A stretch of 64,000 nt of DNA from Neocallimastix lanati (nom. inval.) (GCA_016946835.1 JACVTC010000065.1:72501-136500), one strand, 5' to 3'. Shown: positions 1 through 19,214, counted from the first letter of the stretch. Notes: generated from the letters alone by a model not told the origin. Translations and numbers: made by a program.

Positions 1-410
1 AAAAAAAAAAAAAAAAAAAATGCAAACATTGGATTTACCATGTTATTGCTATATTTATTTATTTAATTTGTGATATAAAATATTCAAAGTTAAGGCATTG
101 TAGATTAATATATTATTTGAAAAAAAAAAAAAAAAAAAGATAATTATTTTATTTAAAAATATATATATATAATATAATCAAATAAATTTAAAAAAAAAAA
201 AAAAAATAAAATAACATATAAGTTGTAATGTAAATATTTAAAATTTACAGATAGGATCATATATTTTTTTTTTTTAAAAAAAGAAAGAAAGAAAGAAAGA
301 AAGAAAATAATACAAAATGTTAATTTTATTCTCTCAATATTATATGACGTATTCAATTATAAATCTAACATTATATTAATTAAATGTAAATTTCTATTTA
401 TTATAAATAG
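1..410. other. AT-rich sequence upstream of first visible VPS4 exon
   Basis: Poly-A runs, AT dinucleotides and a GAAA/AAAG run near 283-305. The first coding exon of VPS4 (start codon and first residues of the MIT domain) is expected upstream of 411, but I cannot identify it here. It is probably before the window or is a very short exon. This stretch therefore reads as intron. Confidence 0.5.
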
Positions 411-4489
<4,079 letters not shown>

Positions 4490-5263
4490 GAAAAAAGGAG
4501 AGAAAAAAAAAAGTACTTATGATAATAATTATCATACTTTAAATAATTTAAAAAAAAATAATAATAATAATAATATTAATAATAATAACAATAATAATAA
4601 TATTAATAATAATAACAATAATAATAATATTAATATTAATATTAATAATAATAATAATAATAATTTTTATTTTCAAAGCATAATTCAATTTATTACTAAG
4701 ATACAAAACAAGATATTACGATCTACAATTTAATAATAATTTAAAGCTATTCTTCAATTATCATATTATATATAGTAATTATAAAAAAAAAAAATACAAA
4801 AAAAAAAAAATAATAATAATAATAATAATAATAAAATTGACTGAAAATTGTATAAAACCAATAAATTAAATAAAAACAATTAAAAATATATATATATATA
4901 TATATATATATTCATTATTTAATTTAATGATTTAATGGTTTATATAATCATTGATTTATTTATTGGTTATTTATTTAATTAATTATGTCATCATTTATTT
5001 ATTTATTTATTTAAATGACTTTATCAATCCAAACTTTTACATATCCTTTTTTTTTTTAACAATATATATATATATAAAATGTTTCCGTGGTTGACCGCAT
5101 CTATCCATGCAATTAGGATTAAGAATAGAATAGGAAAAAAAAAAAAAAAAAAAAAAAAGTTTTATTATTAGTAATAGAAAAAATTATTAATAATAGAAAA
5201 AAAATATAAATATATAATCAAAAAAAGTTTTATTTTTTTTACTTTTTTTTTTTTTTTTTTTAT

Positions 5264-5330
<67 letters not shown>

Positions 5331-5642
5331 TCTTTATTATTATTTATGATTATTTTTGATTATTATTTATAATTATTTTTGATTATTGTCATTATTTATT
5401 TATTATTTATTATTTATTTTTTATTATTTATTATCTTGTATTAAAAAAAAAAAAGTTTATATTTAAATTATACTATATTATTTAATTATTATAAGATTAT
5501 TGGACATAGGATAAACAAGTTTTTTAAATAGGGATAAAAATTTTTAAAAATTGTTGTGAAGAAAAAAAGTGAAATTACATGGATCTACCATTACCAAATA
5601 ATTAATATGTGTATTATATAGAAAAAAAAAAAAAAAAAAAAA

Positions 5643-5699
<57 letters not shown>

Positions 5700-6654
5700 A
5701 AAAATTAAAAATTAAAAATATTCATTTATCAATAATAAAATATAGTTATAAAATTTTCTTTATTTAAATTTATTTATTTAATATTTTATTTAATATTTTA
5801 TTTATTTATATGTCATTTATTTTATTTATCTATTACTTTGACCATTAAAATAAAATGAAATAAAAGTGATTTATTTATCTTTATTTATTGATAATAAAGC
5901 AATAAGATCTTTTATATATATATAGATATATAATTAATTAAAAATATTTTTAACGAAGAAATATTTAAGGGAATAACCATGAATTTAAAAAAATCCTATT
6001 AAATATATTATATATATATTCATAAAGATTATCCAATATCTTTATTTTTTATTTTTTTTTTTTAGACATAAATATGTACATCGATATATATTTTTAATAT
6101 ATATAATATACAATATATGTCTAATGAATGAGCTTTATACAACTTTAAAATTAATATTTATAACGTTTTAAAGTTAAAAATATATATTTATATAAAAGGT
6201 AAAAAAATATTATATTATAATTCATACTATTATTATTATTATTATTATTATTTTATTATTTATGTTATTTTGTTAAATTGAAATTTAATACTATTAATCT
6301 TTTAAAATAATATTTAAATTTATAATTTAGATGTATAAAATTATATTATTGCTTAAAAGATATCTTTCTACATAATATAATTGCTAAAACAAATTAATAT
6401 GATTATACTTTTTATTAACAGATTAGGACTTTATTTAAAATATATATATATTTATTTATTTAATTATTATTTCTATACATTTTAATATTCAATTTTATCT
6501 ATTAATTTTACTATATTAATTATTTTATAATAATAATTATAAAAATAATAATAAGAAAATAAAATAGTATTTAAAAGAAAAAAAAAAAAACAATATTGTT
6601 AATATAATTAAAGCTAAATTGTAATTAATGTCAAAATATACTTTTATATTGAAA

Positions 6655-6656
6655 TA

Positions 6657-6711
<55 letters not shown>

Positions 6712-6712
6712 A
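6655..6712. repeat. (AAAT)n microsatellite
   Basis: Nearly perfect tandem AAAT units. Confidence 0.95.
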
Positions 6713-6839
6713 AAATTATTTTTAAATTAATGAAAATGATTTTAAAATTCATAAATTAGATTATAAATACTTTAAAAAAGATTAATTAAAAATTTATATT
6801 TAAAAATTTAGTAATAATGAATAATAAATAATAATTAAT

Positions 6840-7110
6840 AAAAAGAGTATTTATTAATATATAATTTAATAATAAATAATAAATAATTGAATAATAAATA
6901 ATAAATAATAAATAATAAATAATAAATAATAAATAATAAATAATAAATAATAAATAATAAATAATAAATAATAAATAATAAATAAATAATAAATAATAAA
7001 TAATAAATAATAAATAATAAATAATAAATAATAAATAAATAATAAATAAAAAATAATAAATAAATAATAATTAATAATAATTAATAATAAATAATGAATA
7101 ATAAATAATT
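6840..7110. repeat. AATAAT array preceded by an AAAAAGAGTATTTATTAAT motif
   Basis: Tandem ATAATAA-type units downstream of the motif AAAAAGAGTATTTATTAAT at 6840. The same motif heads the array at 27191-27800, with a variant at 24808. Confidence 0.85.
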
Positions 7111-8469
7111 GAATATAAAAAATAATTAATAGGGTCCTGAAATTTTTCTTTTTTAATTTTAAATAAATGGGTATAAAAATATATATAATATAAAAACGAA
7201 ACGTTCTGTAGTAATGTTAAAACTTTAAAAAAAAAGAGTTAAATTTAATTATAGTTTATATTAATTCGAATAATGTATTTAACTATAAATTATAAATACT
7301 TTTAACTATGAATAATTTTTTAAAAAAAGAAAAAGAAATAAAGGTAAATGATATAAAAATAAAAAAAATAAAAAATAAAAAATATTTTATTTTTAATTTA
7401 TATTATATATAAAAATTATTTAATTAAATATATATATATAAAGTTTTTATAAAAGTATATTCATAATAATAAATAATAAATAATAAATAATAAATAATAA
7501 TAAATAATAATAAATAATAATAAATAATAATAAATAATAATAAATAATAATAATAATAATTTTTATTTTTAATAATATAATAAATAATAATTATATTTAA
7601 TAATAAATAATAATCCATAATAATAATAAAAAAATATTAAAAAATATTTATTAAATGAAATATTAAAAAGATATTAAAAAATATTTAATAAAAGAAATAT
7701 TAAAGTATAATTTATTATTATAAAAAGATATTTCTAAAAATATTTAAATAAATATAGTTATTAATTAAAAAAAAAAAAAGAATGAAATTTTTATATAAAA
7801 AAAAAGATATTTATATATGACCAAATGTTAAAAAAGATATTTATATATAACTAAATATATATATCTATGTAAAAGATGCTTAAAACACAGCTAAATATAT
7901 ATATATAAAAGGATATTTAAAATAAGAAAAAGACGATTTCTATATATAAGAAGATATTGTTTAAAAATTTGTAGATGATAATCATTATTTGATATTCATT
8001 ATTTACATTTTATTAATTAATAAATACTAATATATTAAAAGATTAATGATCATGTTTTGAAATTTCATTTTAAAAGCATGTCCATATATATATATACACT
8101 ATATGATATGATATGATATTATGCAGTAATAATCTTATTAATATATACTAAATAAAATGAACTAAAAAAATTATTTTAAAATATTTTATAATAAAAATTT
8201 AAAGTTATACTTTTGATAGAAATAATTAAAAAATTATATATGTGTATGTAATAATTTGAAGAAGAGAAATTTTTTATCTTTTTTTTTATCTTTTTTTTTT
8301 TTTTTTTATATATATATATACCTTTTTATTTTAGTTATCTATCCATTATTCATACTTTATAATACAAATTAAAAATACATAAAAAAGGAAATAATACTAT
8401 TTAAATAAATAAACTATATTTAAATAATTAAATAATAATAAATAATAATAAATAATTAAATAATTGAAT

Positions 8470-8485
8470 AATAAATATTAAATAA

Positions 8486-8549
<64 letters not shown>

Positions 8550-8560
8550 AAATAATATAT
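8470..8560. repeat. (AAAT)n microsatellite
   Basis: Tandem AAAT units, nearly perfect. Confidence 0.95.
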
Positions 8561-10731
8561 AAATAAATAAAATTTTTTTTTTAAATTCAGTTTTAATATT
8601 TAAAATTTCATATAAATTAAAGTTTCAGTTTGTACTACATTAATTTGTTTCCATGAATTGTTGTATAGCGGAAGATAAATTAATTTTTCATTTTATTTTT
8701 ACTTAAAATAGTAAAATCTAAAGGAGAATTGAAACATCTAATTCACTTTTAATTTATTGGAACATTTATTATCCAATACTCAACAATACATTTTTAATAT
8801 ATGACATTTAATCGATTTATATATATAAAAAATAAATAAAAAAATTCTATTTCATTACTTGAATTTATTTATTTAATTTATTTTTAAACTATATAAACTA
8901 GAAATTTATATATTTACAATATACATATAATAAATTATATTAATTTAATTCAATATATATACATAATATATTTGTTTTAAATTTTTAGAATTTCCTGTCA
9001 TTCCTTAAAAAATATAAATAAAAAAAAATTAAAACAAAAAAAAAATAATTAAAATTATTTACATAATATATAATATTTAATTATTTAATTATTATTTATT
9101 AATACTCCTCTTTTTTATTATTATTTAATTATTATATAAATATTTTTTATTATTTAATTATTACTTATTAATTATAAATTATTTATTATGTATTTTGTAT
9201 TAATGAATTCTCTTCTTTAATATTTAATATTTAATTATTTATTACTTACTATTTATTATTATTTAGTATTGATTTATTATTCAATTATTCATTATTTATT
9301 TATTATTTATTTATTAGTATCATTCAATTATTCATTATTTATTATTTATTTATTAGTATTTATTATTTATTATTATTATTTATTTATTTATTTATTATTT
9401 ATTTATTATATATTATTATTTATTATTATTTATTTATTTATTTATTTATTATTTATCATTAAATTATTAATTACTGTTTTATTCTATTATAGTTATTTAT
9501 AATTATTGTAATGTTAATATTTAATAATAATATGGTAATATATTTATTATATAGAATATTGTGTAAAACATCCATTATATTTAATATATTTGTAATATAT
9601 TATTTCATTAGATAATATATATTTTATATATTATGTATTTATTATTGGCTTATTTTTTTTTCTGTTTTTTTTTTTTTTTTTTTTTTTGGATAGAACAATT
9701 TTATAATTAAATTATTTTCTATTATATGTGAAAATACCGTTCCTATAAAATAATAATAATAAAAAAAATTAAGGATGATATATATAATATATATTACATA
9801 TATTAACAATGTAATACTATATATTTAATAAATATATTTACTATATATTGCTTATAAATGTAAAATAAAAGTATAATTTAATTTTTTGAATTATTATTTT
9901 ATAATACTAAAATTCATGCTTAATAATAATTATTAATTATAATATAGTAAAAAAAAAATAATTATTCTTTACTGCTTATTTGTTTTAGTATTTATTCTTA
10001 AATAGTTTTATTTTAAAGTAATAATCTTTGATTAAGATTATTAGAAATTATTTGTATTTTCTTTTATTTTTTTTTTTAAAAAAAGAGGAAAGAAAAGAAA
10101 AAAGAAATACATAAATAGTCATCATAAAATAAATATATTTTCATAATAATTATTTAATGTTAATTTATACCTAGCATTATTATTATGATAAATTATATTT
10201 GAACCAATTCAGTCATAATTACATTCGCAGTTAAATAAAGATAAATAAAGATCTTTAATATTAATAAAAAAAAATTATACAATAATATATATTCCATATT
10301 TATATATATTTTTAGATAAATCGCATTAATGAAAACTATTATAAAAATAATAAAAATAAATTAATGATATCCATAATATATAATTAAAAAGCAAAATATT
10401 ATTTTTTTTTTAATTCCATTTTTTTTAAAAGAAAACACAAACAATTTAAATTTTATATAAATATTTTATTTAATTATTTTTTAATAAGAGAACATTAAGC
10501 AATAAATAAATTTTGTTTTTTTTTTAAAATAAAGAAAAAAAAAAAGCAATTTATTAGTGATATAGTTTTATAATTTTTGAAAATATATTAACTTTTTTAA
10601 TTACTGTTTATAATTTCAATTTTATTCATAGTTGTAAAATTAATCAACTTATTTATAAAAGATATATAAAAGAACTTAAGAAATAAACAATTAAAAAAAA
10701 TAAGCAAACAAACGAAAAAACAAAAATAAAA

Positions 10732-13700
10732 ATGACAGCTCTTTCAAGTTGTAACACATCCACTTTATACTCAGAATCAACTTCAGTACTCTCTTTTCCA
10801 ATATCGGAATTTAGTACAAGTGATCCGTTAGTTCAAAGAATTAAAAAACTTTGGTCTTTAATTTTTGAAGGAAATTTATTGAAATTTAATCAACAAAGAT
10901 GTCTTAGAATATTACAAAGAATTTATTCAATACATTTAAGTGTTGAAGAAATTAGGGAAAATATTGGTCATGGAATATATAAGCAAGAAAATTTATATGA
11001 TTTTGAAGAAATTATTGAAAATTTAAATGATTTATTACTTCAAATTGAAACTTTCATTGAATATAATAAGAAACAATGGATTATAAGAAGACTCCTAAAT
11101 TCAACATATATTAATTATCAATTTGATACTTGGAAGATGAAAGTAAAGAGTACCTTAGAAGACTTTTCATATCATTATTCTAAATTTTCACCAAATAGAA
11201 ATTTTGATAACGTCTTAGCTGCATGGGAAGAACAAGATCAAACAGATTTGGTTAATGATGAACAAAACTTAATTGAAAAATTAGAAAAAACTTGGAAAGA
11301 ATTAGTAAAAGCTAGTAAAGATTCACATGGTATTTCAGTTCAACAACAAAAAGTTTTAAATATTTTAGAAATTAATCGTTCCAATATTAAAGAAGTAATC
11401 ACTGGTCTTCAACGTCTTATTTTCTGTCCAGATTTATCTAGACCTGAACGAATTACTTACTCTTTTGCTAAAATTACTTTAGAAATTATTCAAAAAATGT
11501 TTAGATATAGAATTCAACCTTTCCCATGGGCAGTAACCTCTTGGGAAATTATTGATGTTCAAACAGATGTTAATACCAAAATTAATGAATTTTCAGATAA
11601 TTGTTCAATTTTTGATCAATATAAAGTTGCTTTCTTTAGAGAACATCAAACTGTTACCATTACAAACTTTAAGAAATCAGCTTTAAAGGTTGATTTTATT
11701 AATAATTTAATTGTAAGTTTTTTTTTTTTTTATTTTTATTTGAAAAAAATATAATTGTTTATTATATGAATAAAACTTTAAAAATAACTGACTAATAAAC
11801 TTTTATTTTGTTTTTAAATATTATTACTTTTTTAAATATTACTTTTATCAATTATTTTCAACAACTATAATTTATTTTATAGATTTGGTCAAATATGCAA
11901 CACAAAAATATTTTACCATTACTTGGTGCTAATGTCGTTGTACCACAACCCTACATTGTTAATCCATTTTTAAGTAATGGAAATATGATTGGTTATCTTA
12001 ATGAATTCCCATACAAGGTAAAAAAATTTTTATTTTTATTATTTCTTGAAAAAGAAATTTATTTAAATTTTTTGCTTTAATATATTATTTCTTAAAAAAG
12101 AAGTTTAAAAATCTTTTAAAAAAAGTTTATCAAAGAAAAAAAAATTTTCTTTTACAAAATGAATAAAATTATTATTAAAATCTAATATTAAATAACAATT
12201 TTATTTTTTTTTTTTGAATTTTTTTTCAAAAAAAATTATATATATATTATGTATATGTATTTATATTATATATTATCTTTATTATATGTATAGGCATTAA
12301 ATATTTTAAATGATGTTAGTGACGCTATGATTTATCTTCATACTAATAAAATTGTTCATGGTGACTTAAAGGGATTAAATGTATTAGTGGATCAAGAAGG
12401 AACAGTAAAAGTTACTAATTTTGGTTTCTATTGTATTCCATACATTAGATCTACTCTTAACTTCTCACCAAAAACTTATCCATGGTCTGCTCCAGAATTA
12501 GTGGGTGATGCTCTTCCAACATTCCAATCAGATATATATGCATTTGGTGTATTATGTTATGAAGCTTTCTTTGAAGGTGAAACTTATGAAAATTCATATA
12601 TTGATTTCCTTCTTTCACATATGCCACAAAATATTAGTACTGCTCCAAAGGAAATGTGGGAATTAATGCAAGAATGTTGGCAAACAGATCCAAATTTAAG
12701 ACCTTCATTTGATAAATCAAAAAGTATTATATCTCGTTTATTATCTGAAGTTAAATCTAATTCTTCTAGAGAATCACTTGAAGAATCTAATGGTAAGTAG
12801 AATAAAATATTTAAAAAAATAATAATAATAAATAAATATAAAAATTATTACGAATTATTATTGATATAATATATATCATTATTTTTTTTTTTTTAAACAA
12901 AATATAATTTAATAAAATAAAATAAAATTCAATAAAATAAAATAAATATAATAATAACAAATAAAATACAATCAAATAAAATAATATAAAATAAATTAAA
13001 TTACAATAAAATAAAATAAAATAAAATAAAATAAAATAAAATAAAATAAAATAAAATAAAATAAAATAAAATAAAATAAAATAAAATAAAATAAAATAAA
13101 ATAAAACTAATAATTATAAATTTAATTAAAAATATTAATAATAGATGAAGAACAAGAGGAATTAAAAGTAATGAATGTACAAGCTGTTTCAACTACAAGT
13201 TATGTTGGTATATTAGAAAATGGTGATAATGTATTTGTAAAGAATTATCCATGGATTTGTCTTCAACATAGAAAAACAAGAAATAACAGTAATGCTTTTA
13301 AGCCAAAGATTGCTAAAGAACTTCATAATTTACAAAAAATTAAACATCAAAATGTTCTTCCAATTAAAGATTATAGAATTCATGATGGATATTTCTCAAT
13401 TGTATCTTCCTTAATTCCAAATGGAAATATTATAGATTATATTAAAAAGAATGAAGTTGATCTCGTTCAACGTGTTAACTTAATAAAAGATGTTGCTACA
13501 GGACTTCATTTCTTACATCAACGTAATATTGTTCATGGTGATTTAAGAGGTGATCACGTATTAATTAATGAAGAAAAACAAATTAAATTAACTGAATATG
13601 GTATTGCTCAAGTTCAAGCTAATGTAAATAAGAATTTCTTGTCAAAGGCAAATAGCTCTGTTATCATAAACTATAATTGTTGGACTGCTCCAGAACTTTT

Positions 13701-14994
13701 CATAAGAAATGAAATTCCAACTTTTGAATCTGATGTTTATTCCTTTGGTATGTTATGTTATGAAATTTTATATGGTAATCAACCATTTGAATACAGAGAT
13801 ATTCGTGAATTGAAGGAAAATGTATGTATTTATAAGCTTAGACCCCAAAGATCCAAGTTAAATATTAGTTGTCCAGACTGGCTCTGGAAATTAATGACAG
13901 ATTGTTGGCGTACAGAAGCAAAGGAAAGAATTTCCTTAGAAGAAGTGATCAAAATTTTAAATAATCCACCACCAATGGAAGAACACATTGAAAATACTAT
14001 CATAACTATTGCTAATATGAGAAGATCTCAATCGTTCATTAATAAATCTAAAAAGGTAAATTCATTAATAAGTAGACTTAGCAAGCATGGACTTTTCAGA
14101 TCTTCCTCAAGAATTAATGATGCCATTAAAGAAAGTAGTAAAAGTCGTCGTCTTAGTGGTAGTAAGATTAATGTTACAGAAGAAGTAAAACCTCTTTCTG
14201 AAACCGAATCAAATCTTACAATGGAAAAGAACTCAATATCTGATAGTTCTATTTCTACTATGTCTTCAGGTGAATTAGATACTTATATTCAATCTATTCA
14301 AAAGAATGCAGTAACTGCTCTTTTAACAGATTCAGATTTAGCTACATTAAAATGTAAATCCTATGATGAGGAGGAGGATATTAAAAAGGAAGAATTAGAA
14401 AAGATTAATAAAAAGAGAAATAGAAGATCTCTTTCTTCTAGATTATCCTTTAGAAATAGTACCTCTTCAATCTATAATGTTAATGTTTACTCTGGTAGTA
14501 CTTCAGATCTTGGAAGATCCTTCTATATTAGTAATGATGCTAATAATTCAAGGAAGAAGAGTCATAGAAGTTCAACAATGCGTAAATGGTCTATAAGTCC
14601 AGAAGTATTTTTATCTTTATCAAGAAAATCATTTAGAAAGGATTCTTCTAATGTTCATCCTTCTCCTACCAAACACGAAAAGAAAATTATTAGTGAGGAA
14701 CCAATCGTTGAAGAACCATCTCAACGTCATACCCCTTCCGAAGAAAAGATTGTTGTTAATGAAGAACTAAAAAAGGAGGTTAAAGATATTAACAATAAGG
14801 TTGAAGAATTAGCTATTGATGAACAGGAAGGTTCAACCATTGCTAATAGTCAAGAAGAATTAACTGAAAAGGATAAATCGATTGAATCTCTTCCATTGGC
14901 TAATAATGTAGAAAAAAATGAAATTATTATACCTGTAGAAAAAAGATATACTGACGTATATCCATCTCCAAAAAATTCAGTTAATGCAATATAA
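10732..14994 (+). CDS. Helical-bundle protein with tandem pseudokinase domains (TKL-like)
   Basis: Four exons: 10732-11712, 11883-12017, 12294-12792, 13145-14994; 1154 aa. Residues ~1-290 are predicted helical. The segment KKQWIIRRLLNSTYINYQFD fits the pattern of the N-terminal bundle of MLKL-like proteins (inference). Kinase-like domain 1 (~295-530): the beta3 lysine position reads VTITNF (no Lys), the catalytic loop HGDLKGLN is intact (His394, Asp396, Asn401), DFG is NFG (Asn414), and APE is present. Domain 2 (~550-805): beta3 Lys571 and a possible alphaC Glu597 are kept, the loop is HGDLRGDH (the metal-binding Asn is His676), DFG is EYG (Glu689), and APE is present. Both domains therefore lack the Mg-binding DFG aspartate. 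The C-terminal 350 aa are Ser/Arg-rich (SRRLSGSK, RNRRSLSSRLSFRNS), then acidic. ATG at 10732 follows an A-rich leader with an upstream stop. No membrane segment is seen. Likely a signalling scaffold; biological role unknown. Confidence 0.9.
12999..13106. repeat. (TAAAA)n pentanucleotide array in the third intron of the pseudokinase gene
   Basis: About 20 tandem TAAAA units between exons 3 and 4 (intron 12793-13144). Translations of this array on either strand are artefacts. Confidence 0.95.
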
Positions 14995-16304
14995 GTAAAG
15001 TAAAAAAAAAAAAAATAAAAATAAAAATAAATAATAACTATATAAATAAATATATATATATTATATAAAAAAAAAAGTAGGAAAAAAATAGGAAAATAAA
15101 ATAAAAAAAAGTTAATCAAGAATATAAATATTTATATTATATTAATATTGTTCTATCTTTATAGTAATTTTGAATAATATTTTCCCACCCTATTAAAAAA
15201 ATATTTAATATATATGAAAGAGTTATATTAAAAAGAATATTTATATATATATAAGTTTTTCAATAGAAAACAAACAAGAGCGAGTGTTTATTATTATTAA
15301 TTTTTTTTAATTAATCAATAAATCAATTGTTAATTTTGAATATTTTTTTTTTATACCATCAAAATATTTTTCTTTACTCATTTCAACACATATACAAAAT
15401 ATATATATTTTTTTTATTATTTTAATCAAATGAGTTAAACATATATTTAGTAAATATAATTTTTATTAAATTTAGTAAAAAAAATTATTTTTAAAAACAA
15501 AACAAATAAAAGCAAACCAACAAATCATAATAAAATATAAAATAATAATAAAGCCAAACAACGTTACCACCATTATATAATAATAGTAAATCATTAAACA
15601 CTAATCAAATTGAAAATGCAATAACATTTTTTTTTTAAAAAAAAAAAACAGTAAAACAAATAATATAAGAGAAATAATAATAAAAATAATAAACGTTATT
15701 CAAACAATTATTCAAAAATAATTAAATTTAATACAAAATGCAATTATTAGAATAATACTAATGTAAAAGTTATTAGAAGGAGGAAAGTAAGAAAAAAAAA
15801 TTATGTTAAAAAAAATTATGTTAATTTTAAAACTGAAAAATCAACCACAGCAAACAACCCCTATTTATTTAAAAATAAAAAAAAAAGTTAATTTTATTTT
15901 TTTTTTTTTTGTTTTTATAAATTTTATTTTAATTTATTTTAATTAATTTTTTTTTTCAGTTCCTCTTTTACAAATCATACAAAATTAATCATAAAATATT
16001 TATTTTTTTTTTATCATTCATAATTACAAAAGCAAAATCAAATCAAATCAAAAACAAAAACAAAAATAAAAAAATTAAAACATTGAATTTATACAAAACA
16101 TCATAAATAAACCACATAAATAAATAACAAATTACAATACCATATAAATCATAATAAAATAATTAAATAATTAAATAATTAAATAATAGTTTTTTTTATG
16201 TATATAAGTAAAAAATGGATTATATTATATATATTTTTTGTTTTCCTCTATTTATTATTTTTTTGTTTCATTCGAAAAATAATAATATATATAATTTTTT
16301 TTTT

Positions 16305-16344
<40 letters not shown>

Positions 16345-16629
16345 ATTATAATAATTAAATAATTATAATATAAAGTTAAAAAAAATAAAAAAATAAAAAT
16401 TAAAAAATTAAAAAATAAATTTAAAATTAATAATAATATAAAATCAAAATAATTAATTTCTATAAAAACAAAATGAAAATAATAAAATAAAATAAAAATT
16501 CAAAAGTTTTTATTTAAAGAAAAAAATTATAGTAGGAATAGATAATTTTTTTTTTAACTGAAATTGATTATTTTTTTTTTATTTATATATATTAAAAAAG
16601 AAAATATCTTGTAATTAAAAAGAAAAAAC

Positions 16630-16660
<31 letters not shown>

Positions 16661-16993
16661 CATATTATAAAAATTTTACAAGATATTTCAGTATAGATAA
16701 TGGATAAAAATTAAATTAGTAAGGAAGCGAAAAACAAAAAAGAAAAAAAAAAAAAAAAAAGAAAGAAAGAAAGGAATCTAAGTAAATTTTTAATATGAAT
16801 AGTGTATAAAATTAGCACTATTTATGTTAATACTAATTTAATTTTTTTTTTAAAAAAAAAAAAACCATAATAATAATAAAGAATAAAGTAAAAAAAAAAT
16901 ATATATATAATATTTATAATAATAATAAAAAAAAATGTTTTTTTTTTATGTAAAAATAAGCAATATAAACAAACAAAACAAAACAAAACAAAA

Positions 16994-17032
<39 letters not shown>

Positions 17033-17085
17033 ATAATTACTAAATATAGTTAAAAACAAAGAAAGAAAGAAGGAAAGAAAGAAAG

Positions 17086-17125
<40 letters not shown>

Positions 17126-17646
17126 ATAATTTTCCTCCTTTTTTTTTTTTATAGAAAAAAAAAATCCAACCCTATTGTTATAAAGAAATTGAAATGAAAA
17201 TGAAAAAAAAAAAAAAAAAAAAAAATTATATATAAATATTTTTATAATTATAATAACTTTTTATTTTATTATTAATTTTTTTTTTTCAAACTTTATATAT
17301 ATATATATATTTTATTTATTTATATATCTATTTATTATTTTAATTTTACCTCTTTTTTTTTTTTTTTTTTTTTATTTTATTTTATTTTATCTTGAATAGT
17401 TTACCATGTATTTTTTTTTTTTTTAATTTTACCATTTTATTTTTTATATATATATATTTTACTTATAATTTAAGAAATTTAATAAAAAAATAAATAAATA
17501 AATAAATAAATAATAACAATAATAAAAACCTTTTTTCTTTTAAAGTATTAATTAAAATGCCTATATAAATATAATTAGTTTTGAGTTATATATATAAAGA
17601 ATAAACTATAAACTATGAACTATGAACTAAACTAAACTAAACAAAG

Positions 17647-17678
<32 letters not shown>

Positions 17679-18070
17679 GAATCTTTATATATATAATTTT
17701 TTTTTTTATTTTTTATTAAATATAATAATTTAGGTATCTTTTATTTCTATTTATCATAATTCCTTTTAGGAGTATTGTAGTGTAACATCCCTTTTTTTAT
17801 TTATTTATTTTCTTTTTTTTTTTTTAAAAGTTTTTAATTAAAATTTATTTATTAATTTTAATTATTAATTATTAATTATTTATTAATAAATATTAATAAA
17901 TACTTTTTTAATTATTTATTATTTATTATTTGTTTAAAAGATTAATGATCTTAATTAAAGCATCCTCCTAATTTATAATATTAATAATAATTAAATCATT
18001 TCTTATTCTTTTATTAATTTTAATTTAAAATAATTTTTTTTTTTCTATCAAATTATAATTTTTTAATTTT

Positions 18071-18111
<41 letters not shown>

Positions 18112-19213
18112 CTCCTTATTTTTATTTTTATTTTTATTTTTTTTTTTATTTTTTTAATATTATTTATTTGTTTGTTTGTTTGTTTATTTATTTATTTAAC
18201 ATGTTTATTATTTGAATAAATTAATAATGCAATGCATGTACCATCTTCAAAGATATATCCTAAATATATACACATAAATCTTTGCATATACAGCTATATA
18301 TGCAATGCAATTCTTTTTTTAAAAACATAAAACAAATATATAATAATATTTTATTATAAAATATTTAATTTATTATTTATTATTTATTATTTATTATTTA
18401 TTATTTATTATTTATTATTTATTATTTATTATTTATTATTTATTATTTATTATTTATTATTTATTATTTATTATTTATTATTTATTATTTATTATTCATT
18501 ATTTATTATTTATTATTTATTATTTATTATTTATTATTTAATTATTCAATAATTTGTATTGTATTAAATTTTTATGAATAATATCCAATCCAATATTTTT
18601 GAAATAACCAATCAAATTAATATAAATCCTATACTTTAAAATAATCTTATCACCTTTTTTTAAAAATTTATTTTTAAATGTAATTTTATAAAAATACGTA
18701 GATATCAAACAAATAAATTAGAAAAATTGAAATATTTATATTAAAAATTTATGTTTAAAAAATATATATTTATTAATAAATATTAATGATAATTTTATTA
18801 ATAATTTATATAATAAATAAAAAAATATTTGTAAATTTTTTAATGCTAGTTTATCTCTTATATTGATTTAATTTTTAATATTTTATATTGGAAATTTAAT
18901 GATATTATAAGTAAACGCCTAGCAAAGAATAATTTTCTTCCTTAAGCAGATTTAGGTCTATAAATCTAGTAGATTAAAGTCTATTATGAAGTTATGATTT
19001 AAATTTGATAAGAAAGTACATATTTATGAAGTAACCAATCAACTTGAAATGATGTTGATTAAAAATAAATTTGATTGATTAAATTAATTTAAAAATTTTA
19101 AAAAATTTAATTCATTAAAAATATATGAGAATCTTTTTTTATTGAATTCAATAAAATCAATATAATTAACGCTACTACAAAAAAATTTTTTTTTTTTTTT
19201 TCTTTAGCGTCCT
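14995..19213. other. Gene-free AT-rich region
   Basis: Homopolymer A and T runs (e.g. 16310-16339, 17000-17030, 17093-17123, 18070-18110), GAAA runs near 16755 and 17060, TAAA tracts, and a TTATTATTTA array at 18366-18545. The interval 18880-19140 has a more complex, non-repetitive composition with no coding frame. I see no gene. Confidence 0.75.
18366..18545. repeat. (TTATTAT)-type tandem array
   Basis: About 180 bp of tandem TTATTATTTA units, the complement of the AATAAT arrays elsewhere in the window. Confidence 0.95.
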
Positions 19214-19214
19214 T

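Larger units (their letters stand above)
4490..10731. other. Gene-free AT microsatellite region
   Basis: More than 6 kb with no supportable gene. It contains AAT arrays (about 5270-5330 and 5643-5690), an AAAT array (6655-6712), a long AATAAT array (about 6885-7045), AAT/AATAAT tracts (7465-7555), a second AAAT array (8480-8548) and a TTTA/TTA-rich tract (9240-9460). Short ORFs here translate only as repeats (poly-Asn, Tyr/Ile/Leu strings). A small segment of more balanced composition at 5089-5135 is reported as a finding. Confidence 0.8.
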
